Shown piece after piece: positions 1-10,117 of a stretch of 64,000 nucleotides of DNA. The notes below the pieces were generated by a model. The model saw only the letters and a list, made by a program, of their open reading frames with translations. It made no database searches and had not been told where the DNA came from. The position numbers and the translations under genes are program-made. Origin of the DNA: JADCRZ01 sp031399065 (lineage in GTDB: Bacteria > Bacteroidota > Bacteroidia > Chitinophagales > Chitinophagaceae); assembly GCA_031399065.1 (NCBI GenBank), contig JANNOM010000050.1:62001-126000 (forward strand). The letters are read 5' to 3'. Position 1 is the stretch's first letter; each line of letters opens with the position of its first letter.

Positions 1-56
1 GGACTTACCCCTATATTAACCGTAACGAATTTTAATACCTCCCAAATACTACAAAA

Positions 57-713
57 ATGAAAAAGAAGTCACTTTTAACAACACTGGCTGCATGCATCAT
101 TGTAACTGGTACTTATGCCCAGATTGCAAAAACGCCTCCCGGATACACATACGGTACACACCAGGTCGCTCAATCGCCTTTTAGTTTGAACGACCTTAAA
201 CTGTTACAACAATCATTACTATTTGGAGAAGACGATATAAAGTACTTAAAGATGAGTCATGATATCCTGAAAGACCAGACAAATGATATATTGAATGTAT
301 GGTATGGCTTTGTAGCTTCTACGCCACAATTGGTTTATTTCTTTGGCAACAAAACAACTGGAAAACCGGAAGGGGATTATCTGGCAAGAGTGAAAGAACG
401 ATTTGCTTTGTGGATTTTACAAACGGCAGAAGCCAACTACGACCAAAATTGGCTGAACTACCAATATGAAATTGGGCTACGGCATTACTCCGCTAAGAAG
501 AACAGAACCGACAACGTAAATTCCGTCCCCGTCATTTACTATCGCTACATACCGGCATTAACCATTCCCATTACCACTACGTTGAAACCATTTCTGGCAA
601 AGAAAGGAGCGAGTGCAGATGATGTAGATAAAATGTATAATGCCTGGGTAAAATCGGTGCTATTACAATCTATCCTGTGGGGACAACCTTACATGAAGAA
701 AGGTGATTTCTAA
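57..713 (+). CDS. Secreted protoglobin-domain protein
   Basis: 218 residues. Residues 1-21 form a signal peptide (KKK, hydrophobic stretch, TYAQ), so the protein is predicted to be exported. The rest matches the protoglobin/globin-coupled-sensor fold: a helical core with WYGFVASTPQLVYFF (about 82-96) and the motif YEIGLRH (137-143), in which His143 is in the position of the proximal haem ligand of this family. There is no attached signalling domain, so it is a stand-alone globin. Family knowledge suggests binding of O2, NO or CO; the periplasmic role is unknown. Start chosen because it directly precedes the signal peptide. It is followed by DUF2024 and MarR genes on the same strand. Confidence 0.75.
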   Translation: MKKKSLLTTLAACIIVTGTYAQIAKTPPGYTYGTHQVAQSPFSLNDLKLLQQSLLFGEDDIKYLKMSHDILKDQTNDILNVWYGFVASTPQLVYFFGNKTTGKPEGDYLARVKERFALWILQTAEANYDQNWLNYQYEIGLRHYSAKKNRTDNVNSVPVIYYRYIPALTIPITTTLKPFLAKKGASADDVDKMYNAWVKSVLLQSILWGQPYMKKGDF

Positions 714-808
714 ACAAAAAATAGCAAAGGAACAGGAATGACCGGGTATTTTCTTTTACAACGAGTAATATCCGGTTGTTCTTATACTGTGTGGTAAAAC
801 TTAAAAAA

Positions 809-1072
809 ATGAAAGTAGCCGTTTGGGATACATACGTAAAAAAGAACGATGGCGCTATCATGCATTTTGATATACTGGTGCCGGAGCAGGTAAAAGATGA
901 AGACGCCATCCATAATTTTGGGAAAGAGTATTTAATGAGTAAAATGCAGGAAACACAAAAGCTGTCGTCAAAAGAGTGCCGCCTTTGCCATATTGAAGAA
1001 GCGTCACCTGAAATGATTGCTGCTATTGAACAAAAGGGTTATTATATTATTGAAATGCAGAATTGTTATTAA
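809..1072 (+). CDS. DUF2024 family protein
   Basis: 87 residues starting MKVAVWDTYVKKNDGAIMHF, the characteristic opening of DUF2024 proteins. A longer reading from 776 adds 11 residues of non-family character, so the ATG at 809 is preferred. Two cysteines (CRLC, about 55-58) and a C-terminal NCY are present. No biochemical function is established for the family. No signal peptide, so cytoplasmic. Lies 96 nt after the protoglobin gene and 9 nt before the next small gene, so the two small genes are probably co-transcribed. Confidence 0.75.
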   Translation: MKVAVWDTYVKKNDGAIMHFDILVPEQVKDEDAIHNFGKEYLMSKMQETQKLSSKECRLCHIEEASPEMIAAIEQKGYYIIEMQNCY

Positions 1073-1081
1073 ACCGATACC

Positions 1082-1330
1082 ATGGATAAAAGAACTACGC
1101 TTCATTGCAATGAAACCTTTCTGGAAATGTTATTCAACTGCCAGAAAAACCATCAAAAAGTAGCTATGCTTTTAGATGTGAACGGATTGGTAAGGGCTGA
1201 GGGGATCATAAGCCATATACATTTAGATGCCAGCGTACCCTTTATTCGAATGAAGGGAGGTTTAAAAGTGGCTTTGTGTACCATTACGGCTTTAAATGGA
1301 ATTTTTTTACCGTCTTATTCTGAATGCTGA
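1082..1330 (+). CDS. Small hypothetical protein
   Basis: 82 residues, not recognised. It begins only 9 nt after the DUF2024 gene, which supports a real, co-transcribed gene. The middle (VAMLLDVNGLVRAEGIISHI) alternates hydrophobic and polar residues in a way that suggests a small beta-barrel, but this is inference. No signal peptide, membrane segment or metal motif is visible; the three cysteines are dispersed. Confidence 0.5.
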   Translation: MDKRTTLHCNETFLEMLFNCQKNHQKVAMLLDVNGLVRAEGIISHIHLDASVPFIRMKGGLKVALCTITALNGIFLPSYSEC

Positions 1331-1400
1331 TGGATAATAAAGTTACAAAAGCACGGCCTAATCGCCACTAAGCAATTGCTTCATCTTCGTATTACATTAG

Positions 1401-1408
1401 TATATTTG
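1401..1408 (+). promoter_or_regulatory. Candidate promoter -7 element (TATATTTG)
   Basis: Exact match to the Bacteroidota -7 consensus TAnnTTTG, with a TTG at 1376-1378, 22 nt upstream (usual spacing 19-21). It would give a leader of about 125 nt ahead of the MarR-type gene. Seen by eye only; one such 8-mer is not rare in AT-rich spacers. Confidence 0.35.
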
Positions 1409-1539
1409 ATATGATAGCCAGGTTTTGCCGGGAGGAGCTACTAAGAATATACTATCCGGAGGAAATTAAAGTTCCAAAAGAATGTATAATTACTCACATG
1501 AGGTGATGTCCGGCCTTTAGAATATTAAGTAAATTTAAA

Positions 1540-2139
1540 ATGTCTGTATTCAATCTTATACATCAAAATACCAATCTTGACAATAAAATTACGGCGGGTC
1601 TGGAACGATTATCCCAGGTATTCAGAATCTTGTTATGGGAGAAAGCAAAGGAACATGGGCTTAGTCCGATACAAGTACAATTACTGATCTTTATTAAACA
1701 TCATTCCGTTGAAAAAACAACGGTAAGTTATCTTTCAAAGGAGTTTAATGTAACAAAGCCTACCATCAGCGATTCAATTAAAATATTAGAGCAAAAGTAT
1801 TTAATCAAAAAGAAAGTCGACGGCATTGATACCCGCAGCTATACCATTAAATTGACAGCGGCCGGAAACAGGATAGTGGCAGGAACGGAAGATTTTGCCA
1901 ACCCGCTTACGCAACTAATTGTTCCATTCAGTGAGTCCGATAAAGTTACGTTATGGCAGGCTATTTCTACTCTTATTATACAACTTAACAAGATGCAGGT
2001 AATAAACGTACAACGCACTTGCTTTAAGTGCAGGCATTACTGTGTGAAAAATAACAATCACTTTTGCAATTTATTGCTTATCCCGCTACAGAAAGAGGAT
2101 ATACGGATTGATTGCCCGGAGTTCTCAGCGACCATGTAA
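1540..2139 (+). CDS. MarR-family regulator with C-terminal cysteine cluster
   Basis: 199 residues. Residues about 20-140 form a MarR winged helix: dimerisation helix (LSQVFRILLWEKAKEHGLSP), recognition helix (VTKPTISDSIKILEQKYLI) and wing with DTRSY. After it comes a 40-residue tail with CFKCRHYC, a later HFC and a final DCPEF, five Cys and two His in all, which look like a Zn or Fe-S/redox site. This combination recurs in Bacteroidota MarR proteins as far as I recall, but its ligand is not known to me. The membrane protein starting 63 nt downstream is a plausible target or partner. Confidence 0.8.
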   Translation: MSVFNLIHQNTNLDNKITAGLERLSQVFRILLWEKAKEHGLSPIQVQLLIFIKHHSVEKTTVSYLSKEFNVTKPTISDSIKILEQKYLIKKKVDGIDTRSYTIKLTAAGNRIVAGTEDFANPLTQLIVPFSESDKVTLWQAISTLIIQLNKMQVINVQRTCFKCRHYCVKNNNHFCNLLLIPLQKEDIRIDCPEFSATM

Positions 2140-2202
2140 CTGTTTTCCAGGTCACCATCCAATTACGATAAAAATTCGGAAACCATTTAAATAAATGAAA
2201 AC

Positions 2203-2613
2203 ATGACACAACTAACCAAAATAGTAAGCGGATATATTTTGCTTACTGTACCAACAATCATTTATGGAGGGTATTTTCTGTTACAGGTGCTAGGTGGACA
2301 ACACAACGAGCTGCAATTAACAGATTTTCAAAAATCAATGTTCAGGGCAGGTCATGGACACGCAGGCCTTTTGGTGATATTAAGTCTGCTGGCACAAATA
2401 TTTGTAGATTATGCAACTTTATCAAATACCTGGAAATGGATAACGAGAATCAGTTTTCCCGCTTCAGCAATATTGGTAAGTGGTGGTTTTTTTGCAAGTG
2501 CCATAGGACAAAACATAACAACACCGAACCATTTTATTGCAATTCTCTATGTGGGTGTATTTGTTTTGGTTAACGGCTTAATAGTGTTAGGTATTGGTTT
2601 GATCAAAAAGTGA
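2203..2613 (+). CDS. Four-helix membrane protein, unknown function
   Basis: 136 residues with four predicted transmembrane segments (about 7-28, 50-70, 81-102, 110-134). The conspicuous motif is FRAGHGHAG (about 48-56) at the start of the second helix: two closely spaced His that could bind metal or haem. I do not recognise a named family. It follows the MarR gene by 63 nt on the same strand, which suggests shared expression or direct regulation. Confidence 0.65.
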   Translation: MTQLTKIVSGYILLTVPTIIYGGYFLLQVLGGQHNELQLTDFQKSMFRAGHGHAGLLVILSLLAQIFVDYATLSNTWKWITRISFPASAILVSGGFFASAIGQNITTPNHFIAILYVGVFVLVNGLIVLGIGLIKK

Positions 2614-2770
2614 CCCTTCGTTAGAATACTGTAAAGAATCTTCAGGTACAGGTTAACTTCGTATGGCTACTTTGCTGTTTAAACAGTAATGTATTAAAAA
2701 TTAATATAATTTCATTTGCTTAATTAAAGACTACCTTGGGCGTTTCCGCCTAGTTGAATATCCAACGGCC

Positions 2771-5700
2771 GTGCTTACTAAATCCTCTACTTTGAAATCC
2801 AATTTATCCTTTCTATTTGTTTCCATTTTATTTATTCAACCACTATTTTCTCAAAACGCGCTAGACAATGCGGGCTTAACCGCCGCCACGCCTTCATCCG
2901 TTGCATTCAGCCTTCGTAAATTGAGTAGCAGCTACAACGGACCTGCCATTAAAGTAAGGAGATCATCCGACAACGCGGAGGCAAATGTGGCCTTCAATGC
3001 CGGTAACACCATAGGCGCTTGAAGTCTGGTAACTTTTACTCCAGGAGTAATAGTCGGTGCTACACTCGGCACAACTCAAACAGGCAGCATTACCTCGGAA
3101 GTCAGCAGGTCGGGCACTATTCTTATCAAGGTTAACAAAACGGGAACGCTTAATGCGCAGAACAATTCATTAACCGTTGCCGGTACAGGAACCAATTTTA
3201 CGACGGAATTGGTTGTTGGTGACCGCCTGTTTAACGCTGCCAACAATATCTTTTTAGGAGTAGTAGCTTCCATTACCAGCAACACCTCATTATTATTAAC
3301 GAATAATGCGACAGTGACTGTTGGCACCATTGGTTACAAAACTACCAAAGCTACTGTTACCGGAACCGGAACAAATTTCACCGGTGAGTTAACCGTGGGA
3401 GACCGGCTATTCAATACGTCCAATACATACCTTGGCACGATTGCAACCGTCACAAACGCAACCACCCTTACGCTGAATGCCATAGACGCCGTAGCTGCTA
3501 CTGCCGCCAGTTATAAAGGAACTTCTGCTACTATTACGGGAACAGGAACCGATTTTACCAGTTTGGCCCCAGGAGACCTGCTTATAAGCAATAATATCAC
3601 CTTAGGCATTATCGCGTCCATTGCAAATGCCACATCACTTACACTTACCAGCAAAGCCGGTGGAGCCGTTTCGGGACTGGTGTTTAAATCCACCACCGGC
3701 ACGGTAGCCTTTAGCGCATTTTATACGTCTACGTCCGTTTATGTAAATACCTGGTACGATCAAAGCGGCAACGCCAGGGATGCCATGCAGTTAAAACCAG
3801 GGAATCAGGCAAGGATCGTAAACACCGGGATACTGTATACCGTTAATGGAAAAACTTCCATGGAGTTTTCCAATTCATTAGCGGCATTTCTGCAAACCTC
3901 TGCCCCGGCATCCTATCTTAATAATACACTGTACACACTTAACAAAGTAACAGCCGAGGCCACCATTAACCCCAATCTTCAATTACCTATCAGTACCACG
4001 GGGGGTAACGGACCGGGCAATACTATTTCTCACTATGGATACAGAAGCTCTTCCCAGTTTACCGTTGCACAGTATGGAAATGACCAGAATTTTAATGCCA
4101 CCCCCAGCACTACACTTGAATTGCACACATCGGTGAAAATTTCCACTGCTTCCAGCCAGTTTTATAAAAACGGGATATCGCTTGGTATTGCCAGCAGTGG
4201 AGCTCCTTCGAATTTAAGTAATGTAGGTTTGCTGAATATCGGGTTTTATACGCCGACCGTTTCCTACTATAATGGGTCGGTCTCTGAACTTACCGTTTTT
4301 TCATCTGCTTTGAGCAGCGCTAATATTGCACTGTTAAACGATAACCAGTTAGCTTATTATAATATCGTAACAACTTACTGGACGGGTGCACAGGATACTC
4401 AATGGACGAATGCAAATAATTGGTCAGCCGGTATTGTACCAACCATTACAGATCCGGCCATTGTGGTAATTCCTGCGGGCAAGCCTAATTATCCTGTTAT
4501 CTCCACTACCGTGCAGGCAAACAGTATTTCCCTGGAAGCAGCCACTTCGTTAACAGTTACAGGAACCCTGCAGCTAGCGGGAACCATTAATAACCTGGGA
4601 ACCTGCACAGCCATCGCAGGAACTATACAGTATATTGGAACAGCCCCACAAACTATTCTGAACAATACATTTGCAGGTAATACAGTACAGGGTATTATAA
4701 TCAACAATAGTACTGGTGTAACCTTGAATGGCAATATGAGTATAACCGGAACCCTGGCATTTACCGCAGGTTACCTTGCCCTGGCCACTACCACGCTTAC
4801 AATCGGCGGAACGATAACCAATACGGTTACCGGGGGATTAAGAGGTAGTGCTAACAGTGGTTTAGTGATTAATAGTATCGCAAGCCAGACTCTTAGTTTT
4901 GACCAGACCACACCAGGTACTACAAATGCTATAAAGAACTTAACTATCAATAGTAACGGGCAAATAGTAACCCTTGCCAATACATTGGTTTTACATGGTA
5001 CAGGCACCACTACTTTTACAGCAGGCAAGTTAGCAGTTGGCAATACTACCCTTTTCATACGGGGTGCCGTTGTTAACACGGTCAACGAAGCACTGAGGGG
5101 AAACAATGCCGGTAACGTTGTCGTCGACGGGGTGTTAAGTCCAACCCTAAGCTTCGATCAAACGACGCCCGGCACTACCAACGCCTTAAATAATCTGACG
5201 CTTAACTGCAGCGGTCAGACCGTTACATTGAACAGAAGCCTCGTTATAGCATCCACTTTAACTTTAACAGCCGGTACATTGGCAGATGGAGGTAACCAGC
5301 TTACATCCAATGGTACTATTAACCTCACGGGGGGTACGTTCAAATTAGGATCTGCCACAGTGGCCACCACATGGCCTGGTTTCGTCACCAATACATTTTC
5401 AGGCACAGGAACAGCAGAGTATGCATCAGGAGTGCCACAAATCGTATCAGCGGTACCCGCCTACCTGAATCTTACTATCAGTGCCGCAGGCGGTACTACT
5501 GCCGCCAATACCCTTACCGTAAATGGCATACTTAACCTTTCCGCCGCCAACCCATCATCCGTTATTGGCAGCCTTTCTATGAGTGCGCACACGCTGAATA
5601 TGGGTGCAACTGCTACAACAATTGGCCAGGGAGACGTAACCGGAATCATAAAACGAACCGCTATTCTCCTGAACGTAATTTATACTATGGGTAATGAGTT

Positions 5701-8386
5701 TACCTCTATCACGTTTCCCAATAACGGAACACTGCCGTCTCAAATGAGTATGAAGGTCAGTATTGGTTCTACCCCGTCGTGGCGGTCCGGGGCAGTTCAG
5801 CGGGCTTACGACTTTATTCAAACAGGTGGCAGCGGTACTAAAGCCGTTATTACCGCGCACTATCTGGACGGCGAACTTAATGGTAATATAGAAAGTAAAC
5901 TGGTCGATTTCTCTTACCGGTTTGCAGGAACCATACTGACGGAACATGGAAAATCGAGTTTTAGTACAACACAAAATTGGGTGGCACTGTCTAACGTGAA
6001 CGTAGCTTTTTTTGCTTCTTCCTTTGGCAATGTGGAATTATCGCTGGACGAGTCCGCACTCACCGCCCTTACCTGGAACGGATCTACCAGTACTTCCTGG
6101 ATAACAGCTACCAACTGGACACCCAATGGTGGCCCTTCTACCAACACCATTCTTATTATTCCCGATGCAGCCACAACACCCAATGATCCGTCCCTGCCGG
6201 CCACGGCCAGCAACGGATCTGTAACGATAGAGAGTGGCGGCCTGGTAAATGCGGATCCAGGTGCTCAGCTCACGCTGAACAACACCGGTTTGGCATGGAG
6301 TAATAACGGAACCTTTAATGCCAGTACCAGCACCATTATTTTTACGAATCCGGATGCTACTATCAACGGAACTACAAATTTTAATAATATAACAATCAAT
6401 AGCGGTGGAGGATTGCTATTGACGTCAGGAACGATTATGCGTATCGGTGGAGCCATAATTAATAATGGAGCCTTTCGTACCGGCGTACTGGATAACACGG
6501 TTGAATATAATGGAAATAATCAAACCATTATCAGTCCCACTGTAGCCTCGTTATCTTACAATAATCTTATTATCTCCGGCACCGGAACAAGTATATTACC
6601 AGCCACATTAAATATTTTAGGTGACCTTACCATCAATGGAGCGATCTCGACTACCGGAAATACTATTGGAATGAATGGTACTGTACCTCAGGTCATCAGC
6701 GGACTGGCCGCGTTAACACTCAATAATCTTTCCGTTAATAACAGCTCTGCCGGTGTTAGCTTTAACCAGCCTTTAACTATCGGAGGTACACTTACATTAA
6801 TGGCCGGTAAATTATCCATTGGCAGCAATACACTTACGCTATCCGGCAATGTGGTTAATACCTCCCCAAATGGTATCACCGGCAGTACCAGCAGTAATCT
6901 TATTGTAAATGGACCGGTAAGTGCAACACTTAGTTTCGACCAGACTAATCCGGGCGTATCTAATACTTTGAATAATTTAACCATCAACAACGGCGGCCAG
7001 TCAGCCTTATTAGGGAGCGACCTGGAAGTAAATGGAAATATAACTTTTACAACCGGCAAGCTGGCGATCAACGGCAATACACTTGCACTAAACGGAGCCG
7101 TCACCAATGCAGTGGCCGGCGGACTTCAGGGCAGCAGCACCAGTAATCTTCTGATACAGGGCGGCACCGTTAGTCCGACCCTGTCTTTCGATCAGACAAC
7201 AGTCGGCGTCACCAACCTGTTAAACAATTTTTCCATTAACAGTACCGACCAGGCAGCTACCCTGGCTAATCCGCTGGTGATTAGCGGTTCGCTCTATCTC
7301 ACAGATGGCGTTATTACGGCCACGACGGCCAATAGTATGGCGTTAACAGCTTCGGCCACTTTCATTGGAGGTAACGATCTTTCTTATGTAGACGGGCCAC
7401 TGGTAAGAAATACTAATGGAACGACGGCTTACGATTTCCCTATCGGTAAAAACGACTTATACCAACCCGTATCCGTTACGCCCGCTACCGCAGCGGCTGG
7501 CGTTTATAGTGCCGAGTTCTTTCCATTTGCCGGACCCGCCGGTATTATTGCTTCCGGACTCACGGCCATTGCAACCGATGAATACTGGAATATCAATAAA
7601 ACAAGTGGTCCAGACGCGCTGGTGACCCTCATCTACAGGGCAGACAATACATGGAGTATAGGCAACCCGACAACCCCCGATAACATCCTGGTGGCACAAC
7701 TGAATAGTGGGACCTGGGAACCTGAAAACGGAACTACCTTACCTGGAAATACCGGCAGTGGCATGACACCCGTCAGCAGTAAAGTATTGACTTCTTTCAC
7801 CTCCTTTACTTTTGGATACAGTCAGAATGTTGTGCTACCGGTCAGGCTGATTACTTTTAAAGCCATTAAAGTGAAAGATGCCATTGACTTGTTTTGGACA
7901 GCGTCCAATGAAGTGGCTTTCGCAAAATACGATTTAGAGCGTTCCGCAGATGGATACAGTTTTTATAAAATAGGGTCTGTGCCCGCCACGAACAGCACTT
8001 TAGCTAAAACCTATAACTGGCTGGATAAAAGTCCGCTTTCAGGTACCAATTTTTACCGGCTGAAAATGATAGATAGAGATGGACTTTTCAAATACAGCAT
8101 TATTGTAAAAATAGACGTCGATACCAAAAGAAGTCTTTTAGTTTATCCTAATCCTATAACGGATCATACCATACTATTGCAAATGATTGGTCAGCTTAAA
8201 GGTGATCATCTCATCTACCTGTATAACATCAACGGTGAGAAATTAATGAGTACCCGTATAACACATGACGGGGGTGATGCTATAAAAAGGATCCGTCTGA
8301 ATCAATATCTGCAGAATGGAATTTATTACCTGGAGATAAACGACCCTGAAAAGAACAAGAAAACAATAAAAATATTTATTGACTAA
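2771..8386 (+). pseudogene. Giant T9SS repeat surface protein, interrupted by TGA
   Basis: One reading frame runs from a GTG at 2771 to 8386 (1871 codons), broken only by TGA at 3020-3022 (codon 84). The frame stays open across the stop and the protein character is continuous, so this is one gene with a nonsense codon, consistent with TGG to TGA. Residues 1-28 are a signal peptide. The next part (AFSLRKLSSSYNGPAIKVRR; later NTWYDQSGNARDAMQ) resembles the alpha-L-arabinofuranosidase-B/LamG-like fold. Between them lie three repeats of about 55 residues with TGTGTNFT...VGDRLFN...LGTIATVTNATTLTL. The stalk holds two Trp-rich segments (near residues 536 and 1099) and four copies of LSFDQTTPGTTN. 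The C-terminus (about 1790-1871; VYPNPI, NGIYYLEI) is a type A T9SS sorting domain. Likely a cell-surface adhesin or carbohydrate binder. Confidence 0.8.
3166..3690 (+). repeat. Three tandem repeats of about 55 codons in the surface-protein gene
   Basis: Three consecutive copies encode TGTGTNFT or TGTGTDFT, then VGDRLFN or PGDLLIS, then LG.IASI or LGTIATV, then NATSLTLT-like endings. They are similar in protein more than in DNA, so they are old duplications. The second copy is the clearest (about 3346-3505). Confidence 0.7.
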
Positions 8387-8395
8387 AACACCTCA

Positions 8396-8429
8396 TTCAT
8401 GATCTTCCTGAATTCAGGAAGATCATGAA
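8396..8429 (+). terminator. 34-nt perfect palindrome after the surface-protein gene
   Basis: Perfect inverted repeat centred on GAATTC: TTCATGATCTTCCTGAA followed directly by its reverse complement. It begins 9 nt after the stop codon, the usual place for a terminator, but no T-run follows on either side. It may act as a 3' stabilising hairpin or a bidirectional terminator. Confidence 0.55.
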
Positions 8430-8727
8430 ATGGATTTTCCCTAAAGAAACGATTCTAATTATTGTAATCGTACACAACGAATATTAACCAAGAAAAGAAC
8501 CTTATCAATATTTTAATAGCCAATTAGTAGTACTTTCCGGATCGGCAATAGACTATGAGTGAGGATGTCTCCTACCATTAATCTTTCCAAACCCTTTGTT
8601 ACTTTATACAAGTATACGCTGCAATGGTAATCAGAAGTCCAGTTTTTACTGAACGAGATCGTACTCTTTTCACAATTCCGGGTTCATATAAACTGATTAT
8701 TATATATTTAACCATAAAAATAATAAT
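8430..8727. other. Gene-free spacer
   Basis: About 300 nt between the palindrome and the RidA-family gene. I find no convincing coding frame, promoter match or RNA structure; AT-rich towards the RidA start. Confidence 0.5.
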
Positions 8728-9111
8728 ATGGAAAGAAAGTTGATCAGTTCGGGGTCGGTATTTGAAAAAGAAATCAGCTATTCAAGGGCGATAGTGGCTG
8801 GTAATATGATCTTCGTCTCCGGGACGACGGGATTCAATTACGCAACTACGACCATCGAAGAGGGTATTGTTGAACAAACAGAACAAACATTTAAGAATAT
8901 CGAATCGGCACTGGGACAGGCAGGATCTTCATTGAAAGATGTGGTACGTGTTCATTATATTCTACCAGATCCAAGCGACTTCGAGTTATGCTGGCCCGTC
9001 TTTAAAAAATATTTCGGAGATGTACGGCCTGCAGCTACGATGTTTGCCGCCCGGCTGTCGGATGAAAGAATGAAAATAGAGATAGAAGTAACGGCTATTA
9101 AAAGCAATTAA
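8728..9111 (+). CDS. RidA/YjgF/UK114 family protein
   Basis: 127 residues, normal length for the family. Seen: the N-terminal SYSRAIVAGNMIFVSGTTGF strand pair, the helix QTEQTFKNIESAL, and the C-terminal RPAATMFAARLSDERMKIEIE, where Arg109 corresponds to the conserved Arg that binds the substrate carboxylate in RidA. RidA enzymes hydrolyse reactive enamine/imine intermediates made by PLP enzymes; other subfamilies have other or no known activity, so imine deaminase is likely but not certain. Cytoplasmic, probably trimeric. Monocistronic, convergent with the hydrolase gene. Confidence 0.85.
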   Translation: MERKLISSGSVFEKEISYSRAIVAGNMIFVSGTTGFNYATTTIEEGIVEQTEQTFKNIESALGQAGSSLKDVVRVHYILPDPSDFELCWPVFKKYFGDVRPAATMFAARLSDERMKIEIEVTAIKSN

Positions 9112-9259
9112 TGTAGTGCGGGGAGTGATTACTTAAAAACAATGGGATGCACCTCATCATCTTAGAAAAGATATGAGATGGATGGACTGTAAAAAGAAAT
9201 GATTTTACACCCCTGTAAATAAGCCCTTAAAGGAGGCTATAAAAACAAAACTCTAATCA

Positions 9260-10081
9260 TCAAGATTTAATAAAAGCCAAAATATCCGCATTGATAGTGT
9301 CAGCTTCGGTAGTAGGCATTCCATGGGGGAAACCCGGGTAGGAAATAAGCGTTCCGTTTTTAAGAAGTTTTATGGCCTTTGCACCTGTAAGAGGAAATGG
9401 AACTACCTGGTCATCTTCACCATGCATAATAAGGACAGGCAGGTCCACGCTTTTAAGGTCCTCCGTAAAATCTGTTTCCGAAAAAGCCTTAATGCAATCG
9501 TAATGTGCCTTTATTCCACCCATCATTGCCTGGCGCCACCAGTTATCCCTGATACCTTGAGATATCTTTACTCCTTCACGATTAAAGCCGTAAAATGGAA
9601 TAGTAAAATCCTGAAAGAATTGCGGTCGTTGTGTGGCAGTGCCTACCCTTATTTCATCGAATACTGCCAACGGAATACCTTCCTGATTATTTTCGGTCTG
9701 TATCATTATAGGAGTGACCGCACTTATAAGTACCACCTTGGCTACGCGGCCTTGTCCATGTTTTGCAACATACCTGATCACTTCGCCGCCGCCTGTAGAG
9801 TGACCGATATGTATGGCATCTTTTAAATCAAGTGCTTTCGCAAGCTCCGCAACATCTGCTGCATAGGTATCCATATCATTTCCATGGGCCGTTTGGGTAG
9901 ACCGTCCATGACCCCTGCGATCGTGAGCGATAACTCGAAAACCCTGATGCAGGAAAAATATCATTTGTGCATCCCAATCATCGCCAGATAAAGGCCACCC
10001 ATGGTGAAAAACAAGCGGTTGACCTGTTCCCCAATCCTTGTAATAAATTTCGGTGCCGTCATTTACTGTAATCTTGCTCAT
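9260..10081 (-). CDS. Alpha/beta hydrolase, arylesterase/non-haem chloroperoxidase type
   Basis: 273 residues from the ATG at 10081, which begins MSKITVNDGTEIYYKDWG, the normal start of this family; a start 36 nt upstream adds unrelated residues. The triad is visible: Ser95 in GHSTGGG, Asp224 in GEDDQVVP, His253 in FPHGMP. HGWP (27-30) contributes the oxyanion hole. The whole length matches the cofactor-free chloroperoxidase/aryl-esterase group (AHDRRGHGRS, ISAVTP, CIKAFSETDFTEDL). Cytoplasmic, no signal peptide. Physiological substrate unknown; hydrolysis of small esters or lactones is likely, and perhydrolysis (haloperoxidation) is a side activity in this group. Confidence 0.88.
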   Translation of the reverse strand: MSKITVNDGTEIYYKDWGTGQPLVFHHGWPLSGDDWDAQMIFFLHQGFRVIAHDRRGHGRSTQTAHGNDMDTYAADVAELAKALDLKDAIHIGHSTGGGEVIRYVAKHGQGRVAKVVLISAVTPIMIQTENNQEGIPLAVFDEIRVGTATQRPQFFQDFTIPFYGFNREGVKISQGIRDNWWRQAMMGGIKAHYDCIKAFSETDFTEDLKSVDLPVLIMHGEDDQVVPFPLTGAKAIKLLKNGTLISYPGFPHGMPTTEADTINADILAFIKS

Positions 10082-10117
10082 TTCTTGAATTTTAATAAAT
10101 GTTGAATATTGATGCAA

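Noticed and set aside
4489..7107. Several long open frames on the minus strand opposite the giant surface-protein gene
   Set aside because: They are shadows of the low-complexity Thr/Asn/Gly repeats on the plus strand; rich in Val/Leu/Pro without domain logic or start signals.
2771..8386. Reading the TGA (and the TAG at 38406) as evidence for a recoded genetic code or selenocysteine
   Set aside because: Other genes here end normally with TGA, TAG and TAA, and no SECIS-like hairpin or Sec machinery is visible; simple nonsense mutation is more likely.
9323..9826. 167-codon plus-strand frame opposite the alpha/beta hydrolase
   Set aside because: The minus strand carries a full catalytic triad and family-length protein; the plus frame has no family features.
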